A stretch of 64,000 nucleotides of DNA from Caldilineaceae bacterium (GCA_026645575.1 JAPKMW010000023.1:49872-113871), one strand, 5' to 3'. Shown: positions 36,093 to 45,500, counted from the stretch's first letter. The notes: generated by a model from the sequence alone, not told the origin. Program-made: numbers and translations.

Positions 36093-38189
36093 ATGAGCAA
36101 CCCGAATACCCCCTTCCCGCCGATCTATGCGAATGGCATTACCAAAAGCGGTGAGTATGCGCTGCCGCCGATGACGGGCGCGGAGTTGGCGGCCTTTATC
36201 CAAGGACAGAAGTCGCCGGAGAATCTGGCCGAATTGCGCTTTCGCTTTCGCAAATCCACCACCCGTGATCTGGGGGTAAAAGAAGGGGTCGATCCGAGTC
36301 AATTGGCCGAGGCAGGGTGGGGGGTGATCTTTGCCCATGACGCCGACCCGGCGATCAAAGCGGCGTTGCAGCCGTTGCTCGATCTGCGGAAAGCGCAGGC
36401 CGGCGACCATTTCCGCTGCTACGAGAAAGGGGAAGGCTACCGCCCCAACGAGAGCAAAGACAAATTCCTCACCCGCCACGGCATCGGCCCCGGCCCGGCG
36501 GACCCCGACAAGGTGCCCTATTACCTGCTCCTTGTCGGCAGCCCGGCGACCATTCCCTATCGTTTTCAATCGCAGTTGGATGTACAATACGCTGTCGGGC
36601 GCATTCACTTTGACACCTTACAGGAGTATGCCAACTATGCCCAAAGCGTGGTCGATGCCGAAACGGGCAAGATTAAGCTGGCGCGCCAGATGACCCTCTT
36701 CAGCCCGGATAACAACGACGACCCGTCGACCAAACTCAGCACCCATCTGTTGACCGAGCCGTTGACGACCAAGTTACAGGAGGCCAAAGCCGATTGGCAA
36801 TTCACTTCCGTGTTGCGCAACGAGGCCACCCACGCCCGCTTGACCGAGATCCTGGGCGGCAATCAGACGCCGGCGCTCCTCTTTACCGCTAGTCACGGCA
36901 TGGTCTTCCCCAAGGGTGACGCGCTCCAGGAACGCAACCAAGGTGCGCTGCTCTGCCAGGATTGGCCAGGGCGCGCGCTCTGGCCCCATGATATTCCCGA
37001 AGAGTTCTACTTTGCCGGCGACCACCTAGCGAGCGACCGCAACTTGCAGGGCATGATCGCCTTTTTCTTTGCTTGCTATGGCGGCGGCACCCCGCTAAAT
37101 GACGAGTTTTCGGAACAAGCCTTTCAAGAACGCACGGCCATCGCCAATCGCCCCTTTCTGGCCCGCCTGCCCAACCGCATGTTGGGCCATCCGCGCGGCG
37201 GCGCCCTGGCGGTGATCGGTCATGTCGAGCGGGCGTGGACCTATTCGTTTCTGTGGGGCAATGCCGGTTCGCAACTGGGCGTCTTTGAAAGCACCCTGCA
37301 TCGGCTGCTGGCCGGGCTGCCGGTGGGGCTGGCGTTGGAATATTTCAATGGCCGCTACGCCGAGTTGGCGACGATCTTGAGTGATGATCTGGAAGCAATT
37401 AAGTTCGGTGACAAAGAACTGGATCCCTATGATCTGGCCGGCCTGTGGACCGCCAACAACGATGCGCGCGGCTATGCCATCACCGGTGACCCCGCCGTGC
37501 GGTTGCCCCTGGCCGCCGAGGGGGAAGCCATCGCCCGCCCGGCGGTTCAGCCCATCCAGGTAGTCGGCCCTGCGCCACCGACAGAAGCGACAGGAGCAAC
37601 TGCTATGCCAGATGCCAATGACCAATCTCCTGACCCTGCGGCGGGTACGCGTAACCAGGGGCAAGCCTTTTCGCCCCTGCCAACGCCGCCGCCGGGGTTC
37701 AAGCGTGAACATCCCGAACTCTACGCGGCCTGGGTTCAGCATACGGCCGCCGGCTACGAGAACAATGATGAAGTGTTTCGCCGGATTTTACAAGCCTTTA
37801 TGCGCTCTCACTACTCGACACTGATCATGTACTGGATTCTCTTTGGTGTGGGGGTCGGCTTCTTTGTCACAGGCGTTCTACTAGCGCGCACGGCGCCGGT
37901 CGCCGGGGTTCTCTTTGGCGGCTTGAGTGTGGTCACCTTCCTGACCTACTTTGTCACCCGCTCCACCCAGTCAATCGAAGAGAATCTCTTCTACATGACC
38001 TGGCTGGGCGTGATCTACAACAGCTACTGGACGCACCTGGCCTGGTCTTTTGACCAACAAAGCGCCCAACAAGAACTGGAAAAGGCGACAACCGATACCA
38101 TCGCCCAGGTGCAAGGGTTGATTGAGCGCCACGCCAAAGCGACGAAAGAACGACCGGGGTTGCTTGAGGTGATTACGGGACGGGGATAG
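36093..38189 (+). CDS. C25-like caspase-fold protease with C-terminal membrane hairpin
   Basis: 698 residues. YYLLLVGSPATIPYRFQ and VGRIHFDTLQEYANYAQSVV are the conserved strands of gingipain-like (C25) peptidases. The clan CD dyad is His268 in SHGM and Cys328 in FFACYGGGTP. A Pro/Ala-rich linker (about 485-555) leads to two transmembrane helices (about 572-592 and 598-620) and a helical tail, resembling membrane modules attached to caspase-like and TRADD-N-type proteins. There is no signal peptide, so the protease domain should face the cytoplasm. AAAGGAATG precedes the start. A cell-suicide effector or a maturase in a protease cascade are possible roles. Confidence 0.82.
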   Translation: MSNPNTPFPPIYANGITKSGEYALPPMTGAELAAFIQGQKSPENLAELRFRFRKSTTRDLGVKEGVDPSQLAEAGWGVIFAHDADPAIKAALQPLLDLRKAQAGDHFRCYEKGEGYRPNESKDKFLTRHGIGPGPADPDKVPYYLLLVGSPATIPYRFQSQLDVQYAVGRIHFDTLQEYANYAQSVVDAETGKIKLARQMTLFSPDNNDDPSTKLSTHLLTEPLTTKLQEAKADWQFTSVLRNEATHARLTEILGGNQTPALLFTASHGMVFPKGDALQERNQGALLCQDWPGRALWPHDIPEEFYFAGDHLASDRNLQGMIAFFFACYGGGTPLNDEFSEQAFQERTAIANRPFLARLPNRMLGHPRGGALAVIGHVERAWTYSFLWGNAGSQLGVFESTLHRLLAGLPVGLALEYFNGRYAELATILSDDLEAIKFGDKELDPYDLAGLWTANNDARGYAITGDPAVRLPLAAEGEAIARPAVQPIQVVGPAPPTEATGATAMPDANDQSPDPAAGTRNQGQAFSPLPTPPPGFKREHPELYAAWVQHTAAGYENNDEVFRRILQAFMRSHYSTLIMYWILFGVGVGFFVTGVLLARTAPVAGVLFGGLSVVTFLTYFVTRSTQSIEENLFYMTWLGVIYNSYWTHLAWSFDQQSAQQELEKATTDTIAQVQGLIERHAKATKERPGLLEVITGRG

Positions 38190-38230
38190 CAAGCATAAAT
38201 TACTGAACAACCGTAACCGGAGCGAGGGCT

Positions 38231-38307
38231 GGCCAGACCTCAGGGAAGGGGCCAGGAACCATTCTATTTTACATACTGACGATCGGCCTTTTCCCGCAGG
38301 TCTGGCC
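38231..38307. repeat. 10-bp inverted repeat with long loop
   Basis: GGCCAGACCT at 38231-38240 pairs with 38298-38307 across a 57-nt loop. It sits in the gene-free gap 38190-38445. Confidence 0.55.
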
Positions 38308-38348
38308 TGTCATCAGGCAGGTTAACCAAGTCCCTCTTCCAGTTCCTT

Positions 38349-38379
38349 GCTCTTTGCGAGTCCGTGACTCGCAAAGAGC
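38349..38379. repeat. Perfect 14-bp hairpin followed by T-rich tract (type GTCCGTGA)
   Basis: Arms 38349-38362 and 38366-38379 pair perfectly around a 3-nt loop. Eight bases later an ATTTTTATCTTTT stretch begins, so it may act as a weak terminator for the C25-like gene. It shares AGTCCGTGA with the hairpin at 34622. Confidence 0.75.
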
Positions 38380-38445
38380 GGCCATTTTTATCTTTTACAG
38401 ACCCTTCTACTGTTCGGTAGCCAAGGGATAAAGGAGCCAGCAACG

Positions 38446-41400
38446 ATGGCAGCGGCAGCAATGGAAGCCAAAACAGCGGCGGCAATCTTCGAGATACGCA
38501 TTCGGCGGCAGCACGAGAATCACTACCCTATTGAGTTTGCCGAGAATGGCAAAAAATTTCCCTTTACCTATGCCATTCCAGCGTATGTATTGCAAGAGAC
38601 AATGCAAAATTATCCCCGGAGCGTTGGCGCCCAACTTGCCAGCATCCTCTTAAACAACGAAGTGCGTGACGCCTACCAAGCCGCAGAACGCAAATCGCAA
38701 GCCGTGGGCGCCCAGCCCATTCACTTTCGGCTGCGAATCGATGACACCGCTGCCGAACTCCATGCGCTCCCGTGGGAAGAGACAGCAGGGCTGGATAGCG
38801 TTCGGTTGGCGACGGCGATACGCTCCCCCTTTGCCCGTTCATTGCCAACCAAGGGCATCAATTCTCATCCAGTCCGCAACGCGCCTATTCATATCTGGAT
38901 TGCTTTTGCCGATCCGCCGGGAATTGAGAGTTCACATAGTACGAACCCAGCGGAAACGCTCGATATTGAAGGCGCCATCGAGGCGTTGCGTTACAACCTA
39001 GAGGATTTTCAACGTGATGGGCAAGTTCAGGTGACGCTACGGCCTGGCCCAAAACCGTTACGCCGCACGTTGCTTACCCAGTTACAACGGGCAGGCTTTC
39101 AAGTTGATCAGGGCGTCAATTCGCTCGCCAACCTTGTTAATAGTCTCACGAGCCGCCCCTATCACATCGTCCATCTCATAGCGCCGGTTAGTACCGCCTC
39201 AGCAGAGACCACCGCCAGTCAACTTTCGGCAACCAACAGCGACGACGTAATAACTGAGTTTTTTTATCTGGAGAGCGATCAAAAAGAGGCCGAACGCATT
39301 AGCGATTATACGTTATTAGAACACTTTAGAGCCATAGGCGCCGATCCCGCTCGCGCGCCGCGCTTACTACTCCTGCCAACAGCCGGCATCCCACCGACAA
39401 CCCTTTCTCTGCGCAGTACGTTACCGCCCTTAGCCGCCCAGTTAATCCAAGATGGCATTCCTGCGGTGTTGAGTCTGTCCAATCAGTTGTCTTCTACACA
39501 ATACCATGACTTTCTTAACATCTTTTATCCATCACTCCTAACCGACGGTCTTGTCGATGTAGCTGCCAACCAAGGTCGCCAAAAGCTGGTTGAACAGATC
39601 GGTCCGGATCAAACCGTTCCACTGCCGATTCTCTGGACTTCAGTACAAGATGGCGTCCTCTTTGCCCCCATCCACGAGCGCATCCCCGAAACGAAGAGCA
39701 GTGAGCAGCCAGAGGCGTCGCCTATCGATCCAACGCCACCAGTCAGCACCCAGGAAAAAGTCAACACGGGCGGCGGCTCTTATGTTAAGGGCAACGTCAA
39801 CACCGGCGGCGACTTTGTCGGGCGTGATAAGATCAGCAAGAGCGTTAATAACGTTTCCTATCCCCAGATAGCTGATACGCCTATCACCAGTAGTACCACT
39901 TCTCCCCAGGCGACGCCGGAGACGCAAGCCTTGGATGAAACGAGCAAGATCGTAGCACAACAAGCCGCGCCTGAGCCATCAACTGGCAATGCAAAGCAGG
40001 CGCAACCAACCGATCAGGAGACGGAAAGGAGCGAGGAAACGGCGAATGCGTCAGCGCAAGGCAACCCATCAACAACGCCAACCAATGGCGCCACTCAACC
40101 GGCCGTCTCAACACAAACCCCGGCCCCCGTTGCGCCGCCGGTCATGAACAACGTGACCATTGCCGTTGACCTCGCCGCCTACGAACCACCCAAGCCGAGC
40201 GACACCCTCACCATCAAAATCTTCTCCAAAAGTGTCGTGTTGCGCTATGAGGGCGACGAGTACAGCGGCCCCAATTTGCTTGATCAACCGGAGCGTTGGG
40301 AGGAGCTGCTGGCCGCGCAGTTGGAGAAAGAGCGCTATGGCCGCCTGCTCTTTGACAGCATCATCCACGACGCGATCAGCCCCGGTGGCGCGCTGGCGAC
40401 CACGACGCTTCAGGGCTACGGTCGCGCCCTGTTGGCAACCCAGGACAAGCTGCGCATCCTCTTAGAACTGGATGCCAACGACCCCAAACTCCACGAACCA
40501 CAGTGGGAATATTTGCGGGCGCCCCAGCGTGCGACGCCGCTGGCCGTGTTGGAGCGGTCGCCCTTTTACCGCTTACTCAAAGGCCATAACAGTGATCTCT
40601 TTATCGGCGCGGCGGCACGGCTGAAAGTGCTGGTGGCGGTTGCCAATCCGACCACGCTGGAAAAACCGGGGCATCGTTATCTGGAAAAGTTGAGCCGACT
40701 CAATACCGCCTTGGAGCGCACGATTGTCGAGGATGCGTTGCAACGGCTGGCGGCGGTGGGGTTGGTCGAGTACAAAATCCTGGCGCGGGAAGGGGGCGCG
40801 CCCGTGACCCGTGACCGCTTGACCAGTGCGTTGCAAGAAGGCTACCACGTCCTCCACCTCCTGGCGCACGGCCTCTTTGTCAACGGTGATGCCGATCCTT
40901 ATCATCTGGTCTTGGAAAAGGAAGATGGCGCCCACGATTTTGTCAACGCCGGCGCCTTTGGCGCCATTGTCACCGGCGGCCCGCAGTTGCGATTGACGGT
41001 GTTGGCCGCCTGCCAGAGCGCCAATAGCGAACCGGGCAATACCTTACGCGGGTTAGGCCCACGCTTGATCACCGGGGCAGGGCTACCGGCGGTGATCGGG
41101 ATGCAGGAACAGATCCCCATTCGGGCGGCGCAACTCTTCACCCAACACTTCTATGATGACCTGGCGCGCAGCGGGCGGATCGATATGGCCATGGCCGCCA
41201 CCCGCCTGGCGCTCTACCAACAAGAGCAACAAGCGAACGACATGCTGGGCGCATGGGGGATGCCGGTCTTGTTAATGAGCGCGGCGGACGGCAAGTTGCT
41301 CGATATTGATCCGATCAAAGCCGCCGATGCCCCACCCTTGACGCCACGGCTAAAGAATTATCACCAATTGCCCGGCGGCGACCCACGACCCCGGATCTTC

Positions 41401-42621
41401 GCCCAAGCCGTGGCGCCCCAAGCACGCGCCTTTGACGCGCCGCAACTGGTCAATACATTGCAGGGGACTATTGCGGCGCAATCATTGGATGAGGCGCCGA
41501 CGCCAGCGCAAATACGGGCAAGCTGGCAGGCGCAGCTTGTCATCGGCGCGCAGTTGCAGGCCACGGGCGGCGATAGTCTCCAAGCGGCGATTGAGGCGAC
41601 CAAACTGGTCTTTCCCCGCACCATCTACGGACAACTGGCGGCGGCGCTCAATACGGGCAAACATCTCATCTTGATCGGTCCGCCCGGCACGGGGAAGACC
41701 ACCCTGGCCAATGCGCTGGGCGCCTATGCCAAAATGCGCGGCCTCACCACTGGCGTCAAAAGTACAACCGCCACCGCCGACTGGACCACCTTTGACACGG
41801 TGGGCGGTTATGTACCAACCGCCAATGGCACACTGCAATTTCGACCGGCCAGCTTTCTCAGCGCAATTGGCGCCGGGCAGTGGCTGATCATCGACGAGAT
41901 CAATCGCGCCGAGATCGACAAAGCCTTTGGCGAACTCTTTACCGTTCTCTCCGGCCAGGGCGTTGAACTCCCCTACCGTGTGGGCAAGACGCCGGTGCGC
42001 ATTCGCCCGGCGGATCTGACCGGCGAGGAAGGCTGGCTACCCAAGGATGCACGGGAGCAGGATTACATTGTCCACCCCAACTGGCGGATTATCGGCACCA
42101 TGAATGTTTATGACAAGGCGGCGCTCTTTAACATGTCGTTGGCCTTTATGCGCCGCTTTGCCTTTGTCGATGTTGATCTACCAGGCGAAGCCCAATATCA
42201 ACTGCTGCGCGACGGCTGGATCGATCAACAGGCCGCCCTGGGTCAAGCCGCCCACGATACCCCGGCCAGCGCCGCTGTGGCCTGGGCTGAACTCAAGAGC
42301 TTGCTCACGACGCTCTTGAACCGGCAAAGCGTCTTGATGCAAAAACGGGCGCTGGGGCCGGCCATCCTCCGCGACCTGATCAACTATATCGGCAATCGTT
42401 TTCCCCATCGCGCCGCTGGTGAAACGATGACCGACATTGCCGCCGAAGCGCTGCTGCTCTATGCCGCGCCCCAACTCGACGGCTTGGATTATCAAAGTAT
42501 CGAGAGCATTTACAGCGAACTTGCTACGCTGCTTAAGGAAGCGGCAAAGAGCAGTGGACTGTTAGGGCGGATTGCGGCTTTTTATCCGACGATCACAAGC
42601 TGGCCGGCGGGTGATGTGTGA
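38446..42621 (+). CDS. Pseudo-CHAT / CHAT / McrB-like AAA fusion protein
   Basis: 1,391 residues. Residues 1-410 look like a CHAT (caspase HetF associated with TPR) domain whose catalytic sites are lost: Pro247 stands where the second His of H-x3-H-G belongs, and LLLLPTAG replaces the Cys strand. Then VNTGGDFVGRD (about 450-460) in a disordered linker. Residues 580-960 form an intact CHAT domain with His808 (LLAHGLF) and Cys856 (VLAACQSA). Residues 1045-1391 form an AAA+ module: Walker A GPPGTGKT 1078-1085, Walker B IIDEINRA with Asp1150/Glu1151, and IIGTMNVYD as sensor-type motif, the pattern of McrB/MoxR-like ATPases. The next gene overlaps by 8 bp. This architecture suggests an NTP-driven sensor coupled to a caspase-like protease, probably for phage defence or programmed death. 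Function is inferred from domains. Confidence 0.85.
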   Translation: MAAAAMEAKTAAAIFEIRIRRQHENHYPIEFAENGKKFPFTYAIPAYVLQETMQNYPRSVGAQLASILLNNEVRDAYQAAERKSQAVGAQPIHFRLRIDDTAAELHALPWEETAGLDSVRLATAIRSPFARSLPTKGINSHPVRNAPIHIWIAFADPPGIESSHSTNPAETLDIEGAIEALRYNLEDFQRDGQVQVTLRPGPKPLRRTLLTQLQRAGFQVDQGVNSLANLVNSLTSRPYHIVHLIAPVSTASAETTASQLSATNSDDVITEFFYLESDQKEAERISDYTLLEHFRAIGADPARAPRLLLLPTAGIPPTTLSLRSTLPPLAAQLIQDGIPAVLSLSNQLSSTQYHDFLNIFYPSLLTDGLVDVAANQGRQKLVEQIGPDQTVPLPILWTSVQDGVLFAPIHERIPETKSSEQPEASPIDPTPPVSTQEKVNTGGGSYVKGNVNTGGDFVGRDKISKSVNNVSYPQIADTPITSSTTSPQATPETQALDETSKIVAQQAAPEPSTGNAKQAQPTDQETERSEETANASAQGNPSTTPTNGATQPAVSTQTPAPVAPPVMNNVTIAVDLAAYEPPKPSDTLTIKIFSKSVVLRYEGDEYSGPNLLDQPERWEELLAAQLEKERYGRLLFDSIIHDAISPGGALATTTLQGYGRALLATQDKLRILLELDANDPKLHEPQWEYLRAPQRATPLAVLERSPFYRLLKGHNSDLFIGAAARLKVLVAVANPTTLEKPGHRYLEKLSRLNTALERTIVEDALQRLAAVGLVEYKILAREGGAPVTRDRLTSALQEGYHVLHLLAHGLFVNGDADPYHLVLEKEDGAHDFVNAGAFGAIVTGGPQLRLTVLAACQSANSEPGNTLRGLGPRLITGAGLPAVIGMQEQIPIRAAQLFTQHFYDDLARSGRIDMAMAATRLALYQQEQQANDMLGAWGMPVLLMSAADGKLLDIDPIKAADAPPLTPRLKNYHQLPGGDPRPRIFAQAVAPQARAFDAPQLVNTLQGTIAAQSLDEAPTPAQIRASWQAQLVIGAQLQATGGDSLQAAIEATKLVFPRTIYGQLAAALNTGKHLILIGPPGTGKTTLANALGAYAKMRGLTTGVKSTTATADWTTFDTVGGYVPTANGTLQFRPASFLSAIGAGQWLIIDEINRAEIDKAFGELFTVLSGQGVELPYRVGKTPVRIRPADLTGEEGWLPKDAREQDYIVHPNWRIIGTMNVYDKAALFNMSLAFMRRFAFVDVDLPGEAQYQLLRDGWIDQQAALGQAAHDTPASAAVAWAELKSLLTTLLNRQSVLMQKRALGPAILRDLINYIGNRFPHRAAGETMTDIAAEALLLYAAPQLDGLDYQSIESIYSELATLLKEAAKSSGLLGRIAAFYPTITSWPAGDV

Positions 42622-43453
42622 ACTGTTCAAACAACAGCTAGGGTTTATTGAAATGAGTCAGCTTGAGTTGAATGGGCGTCTGCTCACGAACGAAACAGCA
42701 GCGTTGCGACGCTTGGTCGCCCTGTTGCTGGCCCAGCCGCAAACAGGGGTTCAGGCGGAAGTGATCGAAAGGGTTGGCGTATTGCCGATTGCGACGACCT
42801 TCTTTGTGCTGGATCAGGGCGCGGCGGCGAATGTAGAGAGTTTTGCCTTGCATACCCTCGGCCGGTTTTTGCAACATCTGCAACGGCGCACCGAACGGGA
42901 GCAGGTAGAGTTGCACGGCCAGGTGCGGGGGCATCTCCACTGGCCGGCTACGTATAAGGCGCGCTATCGGCGGGATGTGGATCCGACGCGCATGGTCTGT
43001 CGGCAAGTGCGCCACCAATTTGATACACCGGAAAATCAACTGGTTGCTTATGTGATCCAGCAATTACGAACGGTGGTGCAACAGATCCCCCTCTTTCTGC
43101 GCGAGGGGGTCTGTTACTTTCCGGCTACCAGCCAACGACCGAGCGAACGAACCGTCGTCCGCTTGACCAACATCGAAATGGCGCTCAAACGGGCGCAGCA
43201 GAGCGTTTATCTGCGCTCCGTCACCTTGCCGCGTCACATTACCAACGACCATCTCCGTTGCGCCGAGACAGCCCGTCAACCAGAGTATCAGCTTGTCTGT
43301 GATCTCTATCGGCAACAACAAGCGCTCCGCAATGTCACTGCCGACACCCTCATCCGTCAACTCCCAAAACGGCTTATTCCGCTCCCCAGACAGCTAGATG
43401 CCCAGGGCGAACAGTGGCTGCAGTTTTGCGCTGAGTTGTTGCGATCTTCCTAG
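42614..43453 (+). CDS. McrC-position protein, DUF2357-like (COG1700-related)
   Basis: 279 residues from ATG 42614, overlapping the AAA gene by 8 bp; ATG 42653 is an alternative start. HLHWPATYKARYRRDVDPTR, MVCRQVRHQFDTPENQLVAY is the conserved block of DUF2357/COG1700 proteins, which pair with McrB-like ATPases much as McrC does. Those proteins normally carry a C-terminal PD-(D/E)XK nuclease; I see no such motif, and the protein ends after a helical region. It may be an adaptor that lost the nuclease, the CHAT protease of its partner taking over as effector. Confidence 0.65.
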   Translation: MCELFKQQLGFIEMSQLELNGRLLTNETAALRRLVALLLAQPQTGVQAEVIERVGVLPIATTFFVLDQGAAANVESFALHTLGRFLQHLQRRTEREQVELHGQVRGHLHWPATYKARYRRDVDPTRMVCRQVRHQFDTPENQLVAYVIQQLRTVVQQIPLFLREGVCYFPATSQRPSERTVVRLTNIEMALKRAQQSVYLRSVTLPRHITNDHLRCAETARQPEYQLVCDLYRQQQALRNVTADTLIRQLPKRLIPLPRQLDAQGEQWLQFCAELLRSS

Positions 43454-43482
43454 CGATACACAAAGGCTGTGCCGCCTGCCCA

Positions 43483-43569
43483 ATATCACCGCGAATTTTG
43501 GGATTAGCAAATCACATCACTCTTTATGAATGACGAAAACTTCGCTAATCCCAAAATTCGTGGTGATAT
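43483..43569. repeat. 26-bp inverted repeat between convergent genes
   Basis: Arms 43483-43508 and 43544-43569 pair over 26 bp with one mismatch, loop 35 nt. It lies between the plus-strand DUF2357-like gene and the minus-strand Gfo/Idh gene and could stop transcripts from both sides. No long T-run is present. Confidence 0.85.
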
Positions 43570-43597
43570 GACCAAGCCACATTTTCCGATCAGAACC

Positions 43598-44728
43598 CTA
43601 CCCAATACACCATGTGCTATTTTCCACTGCTTCCAACTTGCCGCTGTCGGCGGCGCGCACACCGGCGTCGAGGATTGCCATGACCTCCAGGTTGAAATTC
43701 AGGTCAAGCGTAGGGTGGAGCGGTTGGCCGGTATTCAAGTGGTGGATGTAGGCTTGGGCGATATTCTGTTCGCCAACCGGCATTGGTTCGACTTCGTAGG
43801 TAGTGGATTGACCGGCGCCCTTTTCCACGCGCACCCGTTCGGCGCCGCCTTTGGGGCGTTCGACCACCAGCGCGCCATCGACGCCATAGACAATTGGCCC
43901 CGGCGGCACGCCATGATCATGGGTTGTCCACGAACCTTCCATGATCGCCATGGCGCCGGGGAAGCGGACTAGCATGGCGGCATTGTCTTCGGCGTCGCCC
44001 CACGGGCTGTTGAGGTTGGCACGCATCCCCACGGCGGCCAACCCCGGCGCGCCAATAAACCAGCGGGCCAGTTTGGAGCCATAGCAACAGTAATCCAACA
44101 TGGCGCCGCCGCCGGTCTCCTTCTGATGCCACCAGGTTGCGCCCCGTTCGACGCCGGTCATGGGGCCGGCCCCTTCGCTGACACCGGGATGGCTGACGCC
44201 ATAGCCGAGCGGCCCTAGATGACCGCCACGCCACTTAACTTCGATGACACGGCCAATCGCGCCGGCGTCAATCAGTTCCTTAGCTTTGCGGATGGCCGGC
44301 GACCAGGTGGTCGGCCAGTTGACGATCACTTCGGTGCCGGCGGCTTGGGCGGCGCGGGCCATGCGCAGGCCGTGGGCCAGGGAGCTTGCCATCGGTTTTT
44401 CCACGACAACATGAACCCCCGCTGCCGCACACGCTTCGACCACCTCGGCATGACGGGCATTTTCGGCGCAACAGAGGATGAGGTCGAAGCCTTCCTGGCG
44501 TAACATCTCCTCATAGCGATCATAGAGTTTGGGCAGACCGGCCTTCTCGACAGCCAGACGCATATTCCAGCCGCGGGTGTACATGGCGTCGCGCAATTCG
44601 GGGCGCACAGGAACCAGATCGGCGCCGGCCACCAGTTGCACCTGCTCCTGTTGTGCAAACTGGGCGACCAGGCTGTTGATGTGCATGTGGGCAAAGCCGA
44701 TCACACCGACACGAACTTGCTTGGGCAT
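43598..44728 (-). CDS. Gfo/Idh/MocA family oxidoreductase
   Basis: 376 residues. VGVIGFAHMHINSL replaces the usual G-x-G-x-x-G loop (GFAHMH), a known variant in one subgroup of this family. VVVEKPMASSLA carries the EKP Lys. GGAMLDYCCYGSKLARWF is the usual motif lining the active site. AAGGAG (complement near 44738) precedes the start. The substrate is unknown. It heads toward the protease locus but is separated from it by a convergent hairpin. Confidence 0.87.
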   Translation of the reverse strand: MPKQVRVGVIGFAHMHINSLVAQFAQQEQVQLVAGADLVPVRPELRDAMYTRGWNMRLAVEKAGLPKLYDRYEEMLRQEGFDLILCCAENARHAEVVEACAAAGVHVVVEKPMASSLAHGLRMARAAQAAGTEVIVNWPTTWSPAIRKAKELIDAGAIGRVIEVKWRGGHLGPLGYGVSHPGVSEGAGPMTGVERGATWWHQKETGGGAMLDYCCYGSKLARWFIGAPGLAAVGMRANLNSPWGDAEDNAAMLVRFPGAMAIMEGSWTTHDHGVPPGPIVYGVDGALVVERPKGGAERVRVEKGAGQSTTYEVEPMPVGEQNIAQAYIHHLNTGQPLHPTLDLNFNLEVMAILDAGVRAADSGKLEAVENSTWCIG

Positions 44729-44783
44729 AGGTGAGTCTCCTTTGACTTTGTGAGCTTCTGGTTGGTTGGTTAGTTAGTTGGTT

Positions 44784-45401
44784 TTAGCCGCTTTGGGGTT
44801 GAAAGAGCAGGCTAGTTTTGATTTGCAACTCAGGTAGGAGGGCGGAGGTGATCAACTCATCGCCGGTATACTGACCGTGTAGCGCATATTCGCCACGCGC
44901 CAGCGTATAGACCTCCACTGAGCGGGTTTTGGTATCGACAACCCAATATTCAGCGACGCCGGCTTCTTCGTAGGCGTCAAACTTCGTTTTGCGATCCAGG
45001 CGAATGGAGCTGGGCGAGACAACCTCGACAATGAGATCGGGCGCGCCTTCAAAAATTTTAGCGCCAAACGGTGGTTGGCGCGCCGTGCTGATAAAGAGAA
45101 GATCGGGCTGCACCGGACGCGAAATTTCAGATAGATGAACTTCTAAAGGTGCGGTGAAAACCTGGCCTAGTTGCTTTTCACGTACAAACAGCTTCAATGC
45201 AAAGTGAATTTCAGAAACAGTAAACTGATGCTCTATGCTCGGTGCATTCGCCACGTAGAGTACCCCTTTAATGATTTCATAGCGCTTCCCATCGTCCGGC
45301 AAGCGCTGGTAATCTTCATAACGCCACCCCCCCTGGTTCGGCCAACCGTTTAGATCATTCAGCGGTGACACGCTGGTGGGCATTACCATTTGCATTGTCA
45401 T
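44784..45401 (-). CDS. Uma2-family (DUF820) PD-(D/E)XK nuclease-like protein
   Basis: 205 residues. The Uma2 pattern is complete: YEIIKGVLYV with the conserved Glu, VQPDLLFIS with the catalytic Asp, LIVEVVSPSS with the E-x-V strand, then RKTKFDAYEEAGVAEYWVVD with the catalytic Lys. The family is massively expanded in Cyanobacteria and Chloroflexota and its biological role is unknown. AAGGAAAT lies just before the ATG. Tetranucleotide GGTT/AGTT repeats lie between its end and the Gfo/Idh start (about 44760-44785). Confidence 0.88.
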   Translation of the reverse strand: MTMQMVMPTSVSPLNDLNGWPNQGGWRYEDYQRLPDDGKRYEIIKGVLYVANAPSIEHQFTVSEIHFALKLFVREKQLGQVFTAPLEVHLSEISRPVQPDLLFISTARQPPFGAKIFEGAPDLIVEVVSPSSIRLDRKTKFDAYEEAGVAEYWVVDTKTRSVEVYTLARGEYALHGQYTGDELITSALLPELQIKTSLLFQPQSG

Positions 45402-45500
45402 AGTTCATTTCCTTTGCACCGTCAAACAACATGGCGCCACATGCTACAGCCTATATCGTCGTACTCAGTCTATCACTTACATCATGAACGGTCAAGGTGC

